Part shown: positions 1 through 8,200 of the stretch, piece by piece
Position numbering within the stretch: the first letter of the stretch is position 1
Layout: every line of letters starts with the position of its first letter
Assembly: GCA_034430615.1 (NCBI GenBank)
Contig: DAOUEJ010000201.1
Span: 1-12,994, forward strand
DNA: 12,994 nucleotides
Source: E44-bin32 sp034430615
GTDB taxonomy: Bacteria > Chloroflexota > Anaerolineae > Anaerolineales > E44-bin32
Direction: 5' to 3'
The notes under the pieces: generated by a model
Told to the model about the DNA's origin: nothing
Seen by the model: only the letters and a program-made list of their open reading frames with translations
Database searches by the model: none
Made by a program: the position numbers and the translations under genes

Positions 1-1
1 C

Positions 2-667
2 CAAAGGCGATGGCGTGAACTTCGCAAACTGACCCGACGCGAATTTGGTCCGGAGATGTACGAAATCATCGTCGCCGGGAATGTGCGCCTGGAGGAAGAG
101 GCACGCATCACGGAAGCTTTACGAGAGAAATTCGACGAGACAAGCTACGAAGACATCCGTGAACTTGTCATGGGGTTCCCGCTGTTCCATGGATTGAGCC
201 GGATGCAGGTAGACTCTTTGATTTCCTTGGGGAAGCGTGAATTCTATGTCAAGGACGATATCCTTTTTAGCGCGGGGACGAAGGGCCACAACCTGTTTAT
301 CATTCTCCGGGGCCGGGCCGTCATCATGATGAGCAACCACTCGGACGAGGTTATTGGCGTGGCTGAGGCCGGTGTTGGAGAGACTCTCGGAGAGGTATCC
401 ATGCTGATCGGAGCGACGCACGCAGCCTCCGTCATCGCCCTGGAACCGATGGAAGTCTTGTGCTTTACTCGCTCTTCGCTAACAGCATTGATGGCGAACG
501 AACCCGAACTCGCCGCTAAGCTTTGGCACAGTATGGCTCAATCTTTGGGCAACCGCCTGCGTGATTCCAACGCCCGCTATATGAGCTCGGCAAGCGAGAC
601 CCAGGATGTCGCTGACGAACTCATCCAGACGGGGCCACTGGATTTGGAAAGCGCTGAAGAACCATAG
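2..667 (+). CDS. Cyclic-nucleotide-binding-fold protein, 5' end outside window
   Basis: The frame is open from the first complete codon at position 2 to the TAG at 665-667, so the ATG at 56 need not be the start; the codons before it (RRWRELRKLTRREFGPE) read like normal coding sequence. A helical lead of about 50 residues is followed by a cNMP-binding/CRP-like beta-roll: FPLFHGLSRMQVDSL, then YVKDDILFSAGTKGHNLFII, then the phosphate-binding-cassette equivalent GETLGEVSMLIGATHAASVIA. The position that is normally Arg in cAMP binders (xRAA/S) is His here, so nucleotide binding is doubtful. No helix-turn-helix follows; the protein ends in a short acidic tail (LESAEEP). It is therefore not a CRP-type transcription factor. 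It may be a regulatory domain at the C-terminus of a larger protein, for example a transporter or enzyme, that begins upstream. The fold call is firm; the function is unknown. Confidence 0.8.
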   Translation, partial: QRRWRELRKLTRREFGPEMYEIIVAGNVRLEEEARITEALREKFDETSYEDIRELVMGFPLFHGLSRMQVDSLISLGKREFYVKDDILFSAGTKGHNLFIILRGRAVIMMSNHSDEVIGVAEAGVGETLGEVSMLIGATHAASVIALEPMEVLCFTRSSLTALMANEPELAAKLWHSMAQSLGNRLRDSNARYMSSASETQDVADELIQTGPLDLESAEEP

Positions 668-1124
668 AGTTACATCAAGGCCAGAGTGACGGTTGAAAGG
701 GTGTATTGGATCTGCTCCGCGTGTTCTGATAGGTTTTTCGGGATATCTGCAAGTGTTGATCGAACTCCGTAGACGTTGGTCTCGAATCAATCCCGCGTAA
801 TGACGACTATTGGAAAAACTCAGGCGCCAATCCGACGTGATCGGTGTCGTCCATGACATCCCAAGAAATTTTCCCGGATGACTGAGGATCGCCTTAAAGT
901 GAGTTAAAGGGTGGCCTGAAGTGAAGATGGATGGATTTAGGCCATTCGGTTTTTGATTTGTTAGGAAGTCCCTTGTCCTTCGATGGCCCGCCCTCAGTCC
1001 ATGAATATCTCTGGAGATCTTCTCATCTCGCAATCAGAATCCCACCAGAGACACCCTATTGAATTTTAAAATTGCCTGTATGCTGATTGTGAAGTTCGGT
1101 TCACTCGGAGGGGATGCCCAAGCC
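668..1124. other. Intergenic gap without a convincing gene
   Basis: About 450 bp between two + strand genes. The minus-strand open frame that covers part of it has no recognisable domain and runs into the cNMP-fold gene, so it is treated as chance. The only structure seen is a weak hairpin at 912-944. In-frame alternative starts of the next gene (TTG 1059, ATG 1080) fall at its right end. Confidence 0.5.
912..955 (+). terminator. Weak candidate terminator hairpin
   Basis: TGGCCTGAA (912-920) can pair with TTTAGGCCA (936-944), a 9-bp stem with one G-U pair and a 15-nt loop, followed by the T-rich stretch TTCGGTTTTTGATTT. It lies about 245 nt after the cNMP-fold gene, and the loop is long, so this is only a possibility. 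Confidence 0.25.
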
Positions 1125-1403
1125 ATGAGCTTTATCCCCAAGAAACGCAAGCAGTGGCTCAACTATGGTGAAACATCACGCTCGCACGCGGCAGTGGTGA
1201 ACCAGTTTACCGGTCAAGAGTTCCATTTCCCCAATGTGCCGATCGGTGAGGAGAAAGAGATCGCCGATTACCTCATGCGTTTTTTCAGCGAGCACCCGCT
1301 GCGCTCGGGCGGGATGATGCACCCGGCTGCGGTTGGTCTGCTTGAGGAGCTGGGCTTTATCTTCCGCAAAGAAGACCTCAACTACGACTACGACGATGAG
1401 TAG
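1125..1403 (+). CDS. Small hypothetical protein (92 aa)
   Basis: I do not recognise the family. The protein starts MSFIPKKRKQWLNYGET with a basic N-terminus, has a central stretch VPIGEEKEIADYLMRFF that looks helical, and ends with a strongly acidic tail (NYDYDDE). It has no signal peptide or membrane segment, so it is probably cytosolic. I chose ATG 1125 because GGAGGGG at 1107-1113 lies 11 nt upstream and the residues before it (MLIVKFGSLGGDAQA from ATG 1080) look unlike a protein start; TTG 1059 and ATG 1080 are in-frame alternatives. It stands alone on the + strand and is followed after about 120 nt by a strong hairpin terminator, so it is probably a single-gene unit. The coding call is fairly good; no function can be assigned. 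Confidence 0.6.
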   Translation: MSFIPKKRKQWLNYGETSRSHAAVVNQFTGQEFHFPNVPIGEEKEIADYLMRFFSEHPLRSGGMMHPAAVGLLEELGFIFRKEDLNYDYDDE

Positions 1404-1526
1404 CACGCTCTCTATTTGAGAACCCCCGACAACCAGGGATTGGAGTGGGGAGAGGCCGGGAGCTTCTCAGGGAAGTTGCCACCCAAACCGGCGATATCTG
1501 AGTAGCCATTCCCAGACTGTGATCAA

Positions 1527-1558
1527 AGCTCCCGGGTAGAACCACCCGGGGGCTTTTC
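1527..1558 (+). terminator. Rho-independent terminator, probably serving both strands
   Basis: The arms AGCTCCCGGGT (1527-1537) and ACCCGGGGGCT (1544-1554) form an 11-bp GC-rich stem with one G-T wobble around the loop AGAACC, followed by TTTT. It ends the + strand small gene. Read on the - strand the same hairpin is followed by TTTGATC, so it may also stop transcription from the converging beta-helix gene that ends at 1581. Confidence 0.75.
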
Positions 1559-1580
1559 CTTCAGCCCTGGAAGGGAATGT

Positions 1581-3023
1581 TCATCGCAATATGATCGGCA
1601 GACAGATCCGGTACAGGAATTCATAAGCCCCGATCGAGGGTGGATCGGCGTAGCACTGTCCGATCAAGTCCCCATTCACGCCGCTTATCGGCATTCCGCT
1701 CCGGAAGGCTGGACTGGCCGAGTCGATCTGAAATCCATCGATAAATAGTAGATCTTGTCCGTAGACGCCGTTCATCTCTGTAACCGGCAGCGTGGGCGCA
1801 GACTGGGCCGGGTTATCGTCGGCGTACCACAGGTTATTGGCGAAGGTGAATGTCCCCGGGGCGGTACTGGGACCGATGTTGACGTAGGTAGAGATGGCTG
1901 AGCGGTCGAAGGTAAACAGGTTGTTGACGACCGTGTTGTTCCCACAGGCCTCAAATGTGTAGGGTGGGGTGCTGGTCGTTTCTTGCAGGATGCGCAGGAT
2001 CCAGTTTTCGGGATCTACGATCGTGTTGTTCGCGGCCAGGCAGTCCACGCAGCCGACGAAGGCAATCGGCGCCACCGATCCCTCGATTAGGTTGGCCACG
2101 GCGCGGATGTCGCGGGCTTCAGCATTCGTCTCTGTCTCAGAGAGTGGGGGACGGAAGTAGGTGAAACCGGTTGAACCGCCCATATTGAGTGAGCGTTCAC
2201 CGCCATCCACAATGTAGTTGCCCCGGATCTCGATGTCCTCGCTGCCGCCCTTGGTCTGCACGGCGTTACCGGAGTTATCATGCAGAAAATTGTAGGCGAT
2301 TAAGCCATGGTGGCAGCCGACATGATCGATGCCGCTGCCAGAGCCGCTACCGCCGCAGAACGCTAGCTCGCTGTTGAGCACAAAGTAGTCGTTCAAACCG
2401 GAGAGCTTGAGACAATCCTGGTTGCCATCGCCGCCGATATAGTGGATGTACAGGTTGCGGAAGATTACATGGTGCGCGGCAAGGTTGTTTGCATAGTCCC
2501 CCCCGTCGTCGGTGTTGATTCCGTTGCCGCTGGCGCCGGTGACCTCCAGATCGTGCACGATCAGGTAGGCGGCGCGCGAGAACTGGATCCCGTTCGTCCC
2601 TCCGCTAAGCACAGGCCGAGCTTCACCTGCGGCCCCACCGATCCAGATCGGCGCAACCGATGTGCCGGCTAGATTGGCGATGTACTGTCCCCCAGGGTAG
2701 GTGCCGGCGTGCACGACAATCGCCGTGCCGGGGGTCGCATCCTGTGCGGCGCGTTCGATGCTGGCGAACGGGTTTCCGGAGGTGCCGGTGCCGGTGAGGT
2801 CGCTTCCACCCGTGGCGACATGGATTTCGCTGCTTGGTGTCAGGCCGTCTTCATAGGTCGTGATCACGCCACACACGCTCGCTATCGCAGGGGCAGCAGG
2901 CAGGGTCCCCGGATCCTTGCCATCCTCTTGCTGAGCGGCGGTCGTTTCCGGGTGCGGAACTACTTCCGCAGCTGCCAGCAGGAGAAGGGATGCGAATAAG
3001 ACTCGAGCTTGGATGCTTTTCAT
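1581..3023 (-). CDS. Secreted right-handed beta-helix protein with LPIILR C-terminal motif
   Basis: A 480-residue exported protein. The start is set at the ATG at 3023 (MKSIQARVLFASLLLLAAAE), because GGGG lies 6 nt upstream while the upstream in-frame ATG at 3041 has no Shine-Dalgarno. The basic start and hydrophobic run are a signal peptide, followed by a low-complexity region. The mature part opens with a DUF1565/pectate-lyase-like entry (EIHVATGGSDLTGTGTSGNP, then PGTAIVVHAGTY). It continues with parallel beta-helix coils rich in N/G turns (IEIRGNYIVDGG, LIAYNFLHDNSG) and closes with the usual end motif PPSIGAYEF. The last residues are YRICLPIILR, a motif shared with the neighbouring secreted proteins. 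Such proteins bind or cleave polysaccharides; no catalytic residues can be assigned here. Its partner at 3165-4448 has the same layout and direction. The fold is confident; substrate and enzyme activity are unknown. Confidence 0.82.
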   Translation of the reverse strand: MKSIQARVLFASLLLLAAAEVVPHPETTAAQQEDGKDPGTLPAAPAIASVCGVITTYEDGLTPSSEIHVATGGSDLTGTGTSGNPFASIERAAQDATPGTAIVVHAGTYPGGQYIANLAGTSVAPIWIGGAAGEARPVLSGGTNGIQFSRAAYLIVHDLEVTGASGNGINTDDGGDYANNLAAHHVIFRNLYIHYIGGDGNQDCLKLSGLNDYFVLNSELAFCGGSGSGSGIDHVGCHHGLIAYNFLHDNSGNAVQTKGGSEDIEIRGNYIVDGGERSLNMGGSTGFTYFRPPLSETETNAEARDIRAVANLIEGSVAPIAFVGCVDCLAANNTIVDPENWILRILQETTSTPPYTFEACGNNTVVNNLFTFDRSAISTYVNIGPSTAPGTFTFANNLWYADDNPAQSAPTLPVTEMNGVYGQDLLFIDGFQIDSASPAFRSGMPISGVNGDLIGQCYADPPSIGAYEFLYRICLPIILR

Positions 3024-3139
3024 GCGAACCCCGGGAGGCATTTGTCTGCGCGGTTACACACACCCATCTGTTTCATAAAGCCTAACCGTATGCTCATCAC
3101 CCAGGCAATGCGCCGCTGATCCCAGAACGGTCAGCGATT

Positions 3140-3167
3140 ACTGTTAGCTGTTGGCTGTTCGCCGTCA
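3140..3167. repeat. Four-unit heptad repeat abutting a stop codon
   Basis: Four consecutive 7-mers, ACTGTTA, GCTGTTG, GCTGTTC and GCCGTCA, occupy 3140-3167. The last three bases (TCA) are the stop codon of the beta-helix gene on the - strand. The 16-mer GCTGTTGGCTGTTCGC at 3147-3162 recurs exactly at 12483-12498, in the longer heptad array there. Confidence 0.6.
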
Positions 3168-4448
3168 CTTGAGGATCAGCGGAAGGAACAACCGGGCAGC
3201 AGGATACCACTCATCCGCTCCCACATCTGGCGCCGATCCATAGGGGCGCGCCTGACCATCGTAATCGAGTGTCACTTCAGCCAGCGTCACAGCCTGGTCG
3301 ATGGCGCTGGTCGCGGTTGGTGTTAGGTGCAGATCGCCGCCGGCCGCATCAATGAACCAGGTCGAATCAGCGCCAGTGAGATTCCCGGTGAGCGTTCCGG
3401 CGGCGCCGTCCCGATCCCCGAGGATGGCCAGGTTGGTCAGGTTGTAGGCGAAGGTCCCGCTGCTGTCGGCGAAGCGTGTTTCCATACCCCATGTCAAGCC
3501 AGGCGCCGGGTTGAGAAGGTAGGCTGTATTGTGCGCTACGAGCCAACCCGTAGCGTGGACCATCTCGATCACGACATCATGCTGCAGGCTGGCGAAGATG
3601 ATGTTGTTGCGCACGATCCCACCGGTGTGATCCCCAACGCCGTGGCTGGCGTTGCCGAAGGCGATGCCCTGGTAGCAGTCGACGAGCAGGTTGCGTTCGA
3701 CGATCGTGTCGCTCGACCCGGACCAGAACAGGATCGCCGGCACGGGCGAGTTCCCAGGCGTGCGGATGCGCAGCCATTCATTGTCCCGCACCGTCCAGCG
3801 GTGGGCGTCATGGGCGCTGATGCCGTTGGTGTATTCATCCGGTGCGGTGGTGGTGTACTCGAGGCGGGAACAGGCGAGCACGCCGTCTTCACTTCCGTTG
3901 CCGGCCGGGTTCACTTTCACAAGTTGATCGCCGATGTCGAGGATGTGCAGGTTGTAGAGCAGCGGGCGGTCGGAGCCCTGGATTGAGACACCGTGGTCGC
4001 TGGCTTCCCGGATGGTCAGGTCGGCGATGGTCACATCGTCCGCTTCTACGAGGATTCCGAAATGTCCACCGGCCATGCCGCCGAAATCGAGGATCACCTC
4101 CCCGCGTTCGCCGGTTGACCCGCGCAAAGCGATGCCTGAATTGACGATGTGGACGAAGTCGCTCATGTTGTACGTGCCAGGTTCGATCCAAATTGTCGTG
4201 CCCGGCGCGGCGTTGTAGGCCTGGTAGCGCAGATCGGCTTCGTTCGAGACCATGACAGTAGGACCAGCCGGCGGATCCAGCGTCGGGCAGTTCTGTTGAT
4301 TCATGGATGGTTCTGGTTCGATTGGCAGTATCAGAGGTGAAGTACCGGTCGGTAGGTGAGATCCAGAAACGGAAGAGACGAAGAACAGTGTGCAGCAGAA
4401 GATGAGGAAGGTCCGGCCGGTGGAGAGCCTGCCAGCAGATACGTGCAT
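3165..4448 (-). CDS. Secreted right-handed beta-helix (PbH1/NosD-like) protein with LPLILK C-terminal motif
   Basis: A 427-residue exported protein that begins MHVSAGRLSTGRTFLIFCCT with a signal peptide whose hydrophobic core reaches about residue 29. After a Pro/Ser-rich spacer, the sequence VMVSNEADLRYQAYNAAPGT and TIWIEPGTYNM opens a parallel beta-helix. Repeated PbH1 coils follow (VTIADLTIREASDHGVSIQG, IVERNLLVDCYQGIAFGN, IVRNNIIFASLQHDV), then the closing motif DYDGQARPYGSAPDVGADEW. The last residues are ARLFLPLILK, matching the tags of the other secreted proteins here. The family includes carbohydrate lyases, epimerases and adhesive passengers; which applies is not visible. No Shine-Dalgarno precedes ATG 4448, but a -10-like TATGAT lies 6 nt upstream, so the mRNA may be leaderless. 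It lies 128 nt downstream of the immunity gene and 3' to a palindrome, so it is probably a separate transcription unit. Confidence 0.82.
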   Translation of the reverse strand: MHVSAGRLSTGRTFLIFCCTLFFVSSVSGSHLPTGTSPLILPIEPEPSMNQQNCPTLDPPAGPTVMVSNEADLRYQAYNAAPGTTIWIEPGTYNMSDFVHIVNSGIALRGSTGERGEVILDFGGMAGGHFGILVEADDVTIADLTIREASDHGVSIQGSDRPLLYNLHILDIGDQLVKVNPAGNGSEDGVLACSRLEYTTTAPDEYTNGISAHDAHRWTVRDNEWLRIRTPGNSPVPAILFWSGSSDTIVERNLLVDCYQGIAFGNASHGVGDHTGGIVRNNIIFASLQHDVVIEMVHATGWLVAHNTAYLLNPAPGLTWGMETRFADSSGTFAYNLTNLAILGDRDGAAGTLTGNLTGADSTWFIDAAGGDLHLTPTATSAIDQAVTLAEVTLDYDGQARPYGSAPDVGADEWYPAARLFLPLILK

Positions 4449-4454
4449 GCTTTA

Positions 4455-4483
4455 ATCATACGTCTATTCGGGCGCGCTGACGA
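4455..4483 (-). promoter_or_regulatory. Candidate sigma70-type promoter giving a leaderless mRNA
   Basis: On the - strand TCGTCA (4478-4483, four of six -35 matches) and TATGAT (4455-4460, five of six -10 matches) are 17 nt apart. The -10 box is 6 nt from ATG 4448, so initiation would fall at about the start codon. That fits the missing Shine-Dalgarno of the beta-helix gene. Confidence 0.4.
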
Positions 4484-4496
4484 CCACGAATCGCGC

Positions 4497-4529
4497 AAGT
4501 CCCCGGCACCTGCCAGGTGCCGGGGACTT
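4497..4529. repeat. Perfect 16-bp palindrome with 1-nt centre
   Basis: AAGTCCCCGGCACCTG (4497-4512) is followed by a single C and by its exact reverse complement (4514-4529). No T-run follows on either strand, so it is not a standard intrinsic terminator. It lies between the immunity gene stop (48 nt away) and the beta-helix gene start. It resembles dispersed palindromic extragenic elements, and could protect mRNA 3' ends or assist termination. It occurs once in this window. Confidence 0.75.
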
Positions 4530-4576
4530 CATCAGGCAGACTTACGACAGATGATATTTTATTTTACAAATATGCT

Positions 4577-5209
4577 CTACAATAACTGGCTCTTCAATCT
4601 CTCGGCGAATTGGCGGTATTGCTGCGCAGCCAGGTCTTCGCGTTCGCCGATTTCGGTCAGCTCCTTCTGCAACTCGGCGTGAACTCTGTCGCCTTCCCCT
4701 CGCATGTGATAGATCAGTGGCAGACGATACTTGCGGTTTTCAGGTAAAGAATATTCTTTAGCCTCGAAAGCTCTTTGGATGGATTCCAAATCTGCCATGG
4801 AGATCATAAAAGGCCGACCATATTTCTCAACTGCCGACAACATTTCAACCATCGTTTTCTGATTATCAGCTCTCTCTTCGAACACCCATGTTTGATAAGT
4901 GCTCTCAGGCATTAAATAGCCTACATTGATGCTAATCGTTGGCGGAACATAAGTTTGAGGATCTTCATCCATTATCCTCGCGAGAGTGTGCTCTAACACC
5001 TGAAACCTAACCCCGACCACAGGATTGATAGCCATTGAGCCGTCGCCTCGATTGACTGCACGGTTTAAGCCTAACCATCCCAGGAATTCAGTCGATAGCT
5101 CAAGAGTGAAGATCTGGCCGGTGCGCTTTTTGTACCCTCGGACAAGTAGCTCCTCGCGGGCATATTGCATAACCTCGTTTATTAAATCTTTGCAAGCTTT
5201 TTTACTCAT
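4577..5209 (-). CDS. Putative immunity protein for the Rhs nuclease toxin
   Basis: A 210-residue soluble protein starting MSKKACKDLINEVMQYAREE at ATG 5209. The A of this ATG begins the ATGA shared with the TGA stop of the rhs gene, a 4-nt overlap typical of translational coupling; GGTGG lies just upstream. A longer start (MVEP) four codons up is possible but would deepen the overlap. There is no signal peptide or membrane segment, so it acts in the cytoplasm. The layout, an N-terminal helix, then GYKKRTGQIFTLELSTEFLG and AINPVVGVRFQVLEHTLARI, is reminiscent of DUF4304-type proteins seen in toxin-immunity loci, but this is a weak impression. The C-terminal part is helical and charged. The call rests mainly on position, size and coupling: immunity genes directly follow their toxin gene. 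The AT-rich composition matches the toxin tip and differs from the Rhs shell. It would bind and block the PD-(D/E)XK domain. Confidence 0.65.
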   Translation of the reverse strand: MSKKACKDLINEVMQYAREELLVRGYKKRTGQIFTLELSTEFLGWLGLNRAVNRGDGSMAINPVVGVRFQVLEHTLARIMDEDPQTYVPPTISINVGYLMPESTYQTWVFEERADNQKTMVEMLSAVEKYGRPFMISMADLESIQRAFEAKEYSLPENRKYRLPLIYHMRGEGDRVHAELQKELTEIGEREDLAAQQYRQFAERLKSQLL

Positions 5210-8200
5210 CGGTTCCACCAAAGCTCAATGACATCCGTCCGAGGAAGCGGCTGACCCGGCAGGAGATCCGCAGCAGCTGCGTTAGCGCCTTGTGGTATTC
5301 CGCCAGTTGACCTGATCAACGGATAGCCTACCTTTTGATTAGGTGTCAATCTTGCAGTTGGACCATATTTCGATTCAATTAAAACTAGTACGTCATTATC
5401 AGTCAAAGCAACTAGATCAACTCTTACCCTCACTGCAGAAGTATCTATAGTAACTTCCTCACCAACAATTCGCCATCCCATGTTCTCGACATATTCTTTT
5501 GATAACTCTATGCCAATCTTTCCCCTCTCAATAGGACTCAACCCTCCAACGTTCGATGGGCTAGCGCTTAGATTGGTTAGACCTCGACGGAATTGATAGG
5601 TGCTTAAACCCAGCCCGATGGCTGAAAGCCCAAAGCCCAAGGCATTGCATGGATTGATCCCATTCTGTATGGCGTTACGCCCTGCAGCGTACATCCCGTA
5701 TGCCGAGAGGCTTCCCCCGGCAGCACCTGACACGGTTTGTCCAACTGCACCTAGGGATGATACGCCTCCAAATATTGCACCACCGAGGAAACCCTGGATA
5801 ATTCCTTGCCGCGCAGCCTTCCCTCGATTTCCTTCATAAGCTTGCTCTTGCGCAACGCATCCACATATCCCGGACTCCGCCATGGTTTGCTGAGCCCAAG
5901 CAGTGCCGCCACCCACTCCTGATCCGATTAGTGGAAATGTTGGGTTAGCTACAGCGAGGCCGACCGCACCAGCAGCGAGGTATGTGTGAGCGATACCCCA
6001 TGCACCCACATAGGCTCCAGCCATTTGTTTCTGCAAAGGTGTTGCTGACTCGCTTCTCATGATGATCAACGCCATATCCAGGTTCTGACAATTCTGCCCT
6101 TCAACTCCTCGCAAGAAGTCAAAATCCCCGTAGCACTGACCGCCTGGATCGGACAACGTAACAGGATTATTTTTGGCGTAGGCATAGCCAGGTAAAGTCT
6201 GAGGCCTCGTCAGATCACCATGCCAAGGGTCGCTCTGGGTGAAAATTCCATTATCCGGCATGTAGTAGCGCGCCCGCAGGTAGAGCAACCCGGCGGGATC
6301 ACCCCACTCTCCGGCATACCCGTAGTCGCTCTCGCCCCATCCGGCCTGGCTGAGCGTTTCGCCGAAGGGCGTGTAGCCGCGCGCCAGGTCCATCTCGCCA
6401 TCTTCGCCGCTCACGCCGCGCACGCTGCCGAGCGCGTCGCTCAGAAAGTACGCCTGCTCTCCGCTCGCTTCGGCGCCGATGCGACCTATACCGTAGAGGT
6501 ATGACTCAGATCCTTGCTCAAGCACCTGCGTCAACCCTGCGTGCAGGTCGAGCGTGAAGTCGACCGGGTTCTCTCCGTCGGGGCCCTGCAGGCGGTCGCC
6601 GAGGCCGCTGTAGGCGTAGTTGAAGGTGCCGCTGGTTCCGCTGATCGTCGTCAGACGATCGGCATGGTCGTAGGCGTAGGTCCACTCGCCATCCGAGAGC
6701 AGGCTGCCGTTGTCATCCCAGATGAAGGGCGTGCCGTCGAGCGAGGTCAAACGGTCAGCAGCATCGTAGGTGTAGTTCTCGGTCCCGGCCTGCATCGTCT
6801 GCGACAGGCGGTTGCCGACCGCGTCGTAGGCGTAATGGAAGAACTCGCCGCTCGAGTAATCCGCCGCGGTCAGGCGGTAGAGCGCGTCATAGGTGTAATT
6901 GATCGTGCGCAAGTTCCATCCGACACTCGCCGCTGGTTTGGCGTCGATCGAATTCGGCTGATAAGCCACTAGAGCGGCCAGATTACCTCGCCCCGCGGTC
7001 AACCCGGAAACGCCCTCCGGCGTGCGCGTCGATGCGGCAGTCGACGTCAGCGTCCCCGTCGATGTCAAGGTCGGTGTAGCCGTCGCCGTCGATGTTAAGG
7101 TCGATGTAGCCGTCGCGGTCTCTTCTGCGGTCGGCTCCAATGTGGCGGTGCCGGTCGGCAGCGACGTCAATGTCGCCGTGGGGGTCACCAAAGGTGTGAT
7201 CGTACTCGATGGTGTGGGTGTCGATGTGAATGTCGGTGTGGTGGTCGGCTCAAGCGGCTCTTCACTATGCAGAGCTGGCACAGCGGTCGCTCCGTTACTA
7301 ACCAGCGGCAGGAACATCTCGTAGAGTGGATCCTGCACGCCCTCGATCGCCTGCACGCGGTTGCCGACGGCGTCATAGCTGTACTCGAATGAAGCCAGTG
7401 TCTGCGCGCCGAGAGCATGTTCGATCGAGGTCACCTGCCCGAGGGCGTCATAGCCGTAGCTCGAAAGCACCCCGTTCGGTAGTGATGCGGCGGTCAGCCG
7501 GTTTGCAGCATCATAGGTATACACAGTGGCGCCGCTGTCCCAGTCCTCAACCTCCACCAAACGGTCGCCCGGGTCGTAGTCATAGCTGACCTGCTTGCCG
7601 GAGGGATATTCAAGCGAAAGGCGGTTGCCGATGGCGTCGTAGGTGTAGGCGACCTGACCGCCGAACGGATCGTTCACCGTGAGCGGGCGGCTGAGCGCAT
7701 CGAGAGCCCAGGTCGTCGTCCCAACCCCGTCCACCATTTCGGTCAGGTTGCCAAGCAGATCGTAGTCAAAGGTGACGTCTGCATCCGGGCTCGGATAATC
7801 GATGCTCGTCAGGCGGTCGCCGGCATCGTACCCGTATTGGGTGGTGAACCCCAGCGCGTCGGTGTGCAGAATCAGGTGACTCATCGCGTCGTAGGTGAAC
7901 GAAGCGGTATGGCCCAGAGCGTCGATCTCAGCGACACGACGATCGAGATCATCGTACGAGTAGCTTCGCAGGTGCCCGTTGGCGTCCAGGATGGAGAGCA
8001 GATTGCCCACCGCGTCGTAGGTGTAGCCCGTCGGAACATTGGTCTGCGAATCCGGCGGGTTGATCGGATCGGAATTCTCGACCACGCCCACCAGGCGGTC
8101 CAGCACGTCGTATTCATAATGCGTGATGACGCCGTTTGCATCGGTCAGTGTGGTGAGCGTCCCCAGGGGATCGTATGCGAAGTGTGTGGTGTTTCCGAGT

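Noticed and set aside
479..1033. Minus-strand open frame of 184 codons
   Set aside because: It overlaps the cNMP-fold gene, has no recognisable domain and no convincing Shine-Dalgarno; probably chance.
4497..4529. Standard rho-independent terminator
   Set aside because: The stem is excellent, but no T-run follows on either strand.
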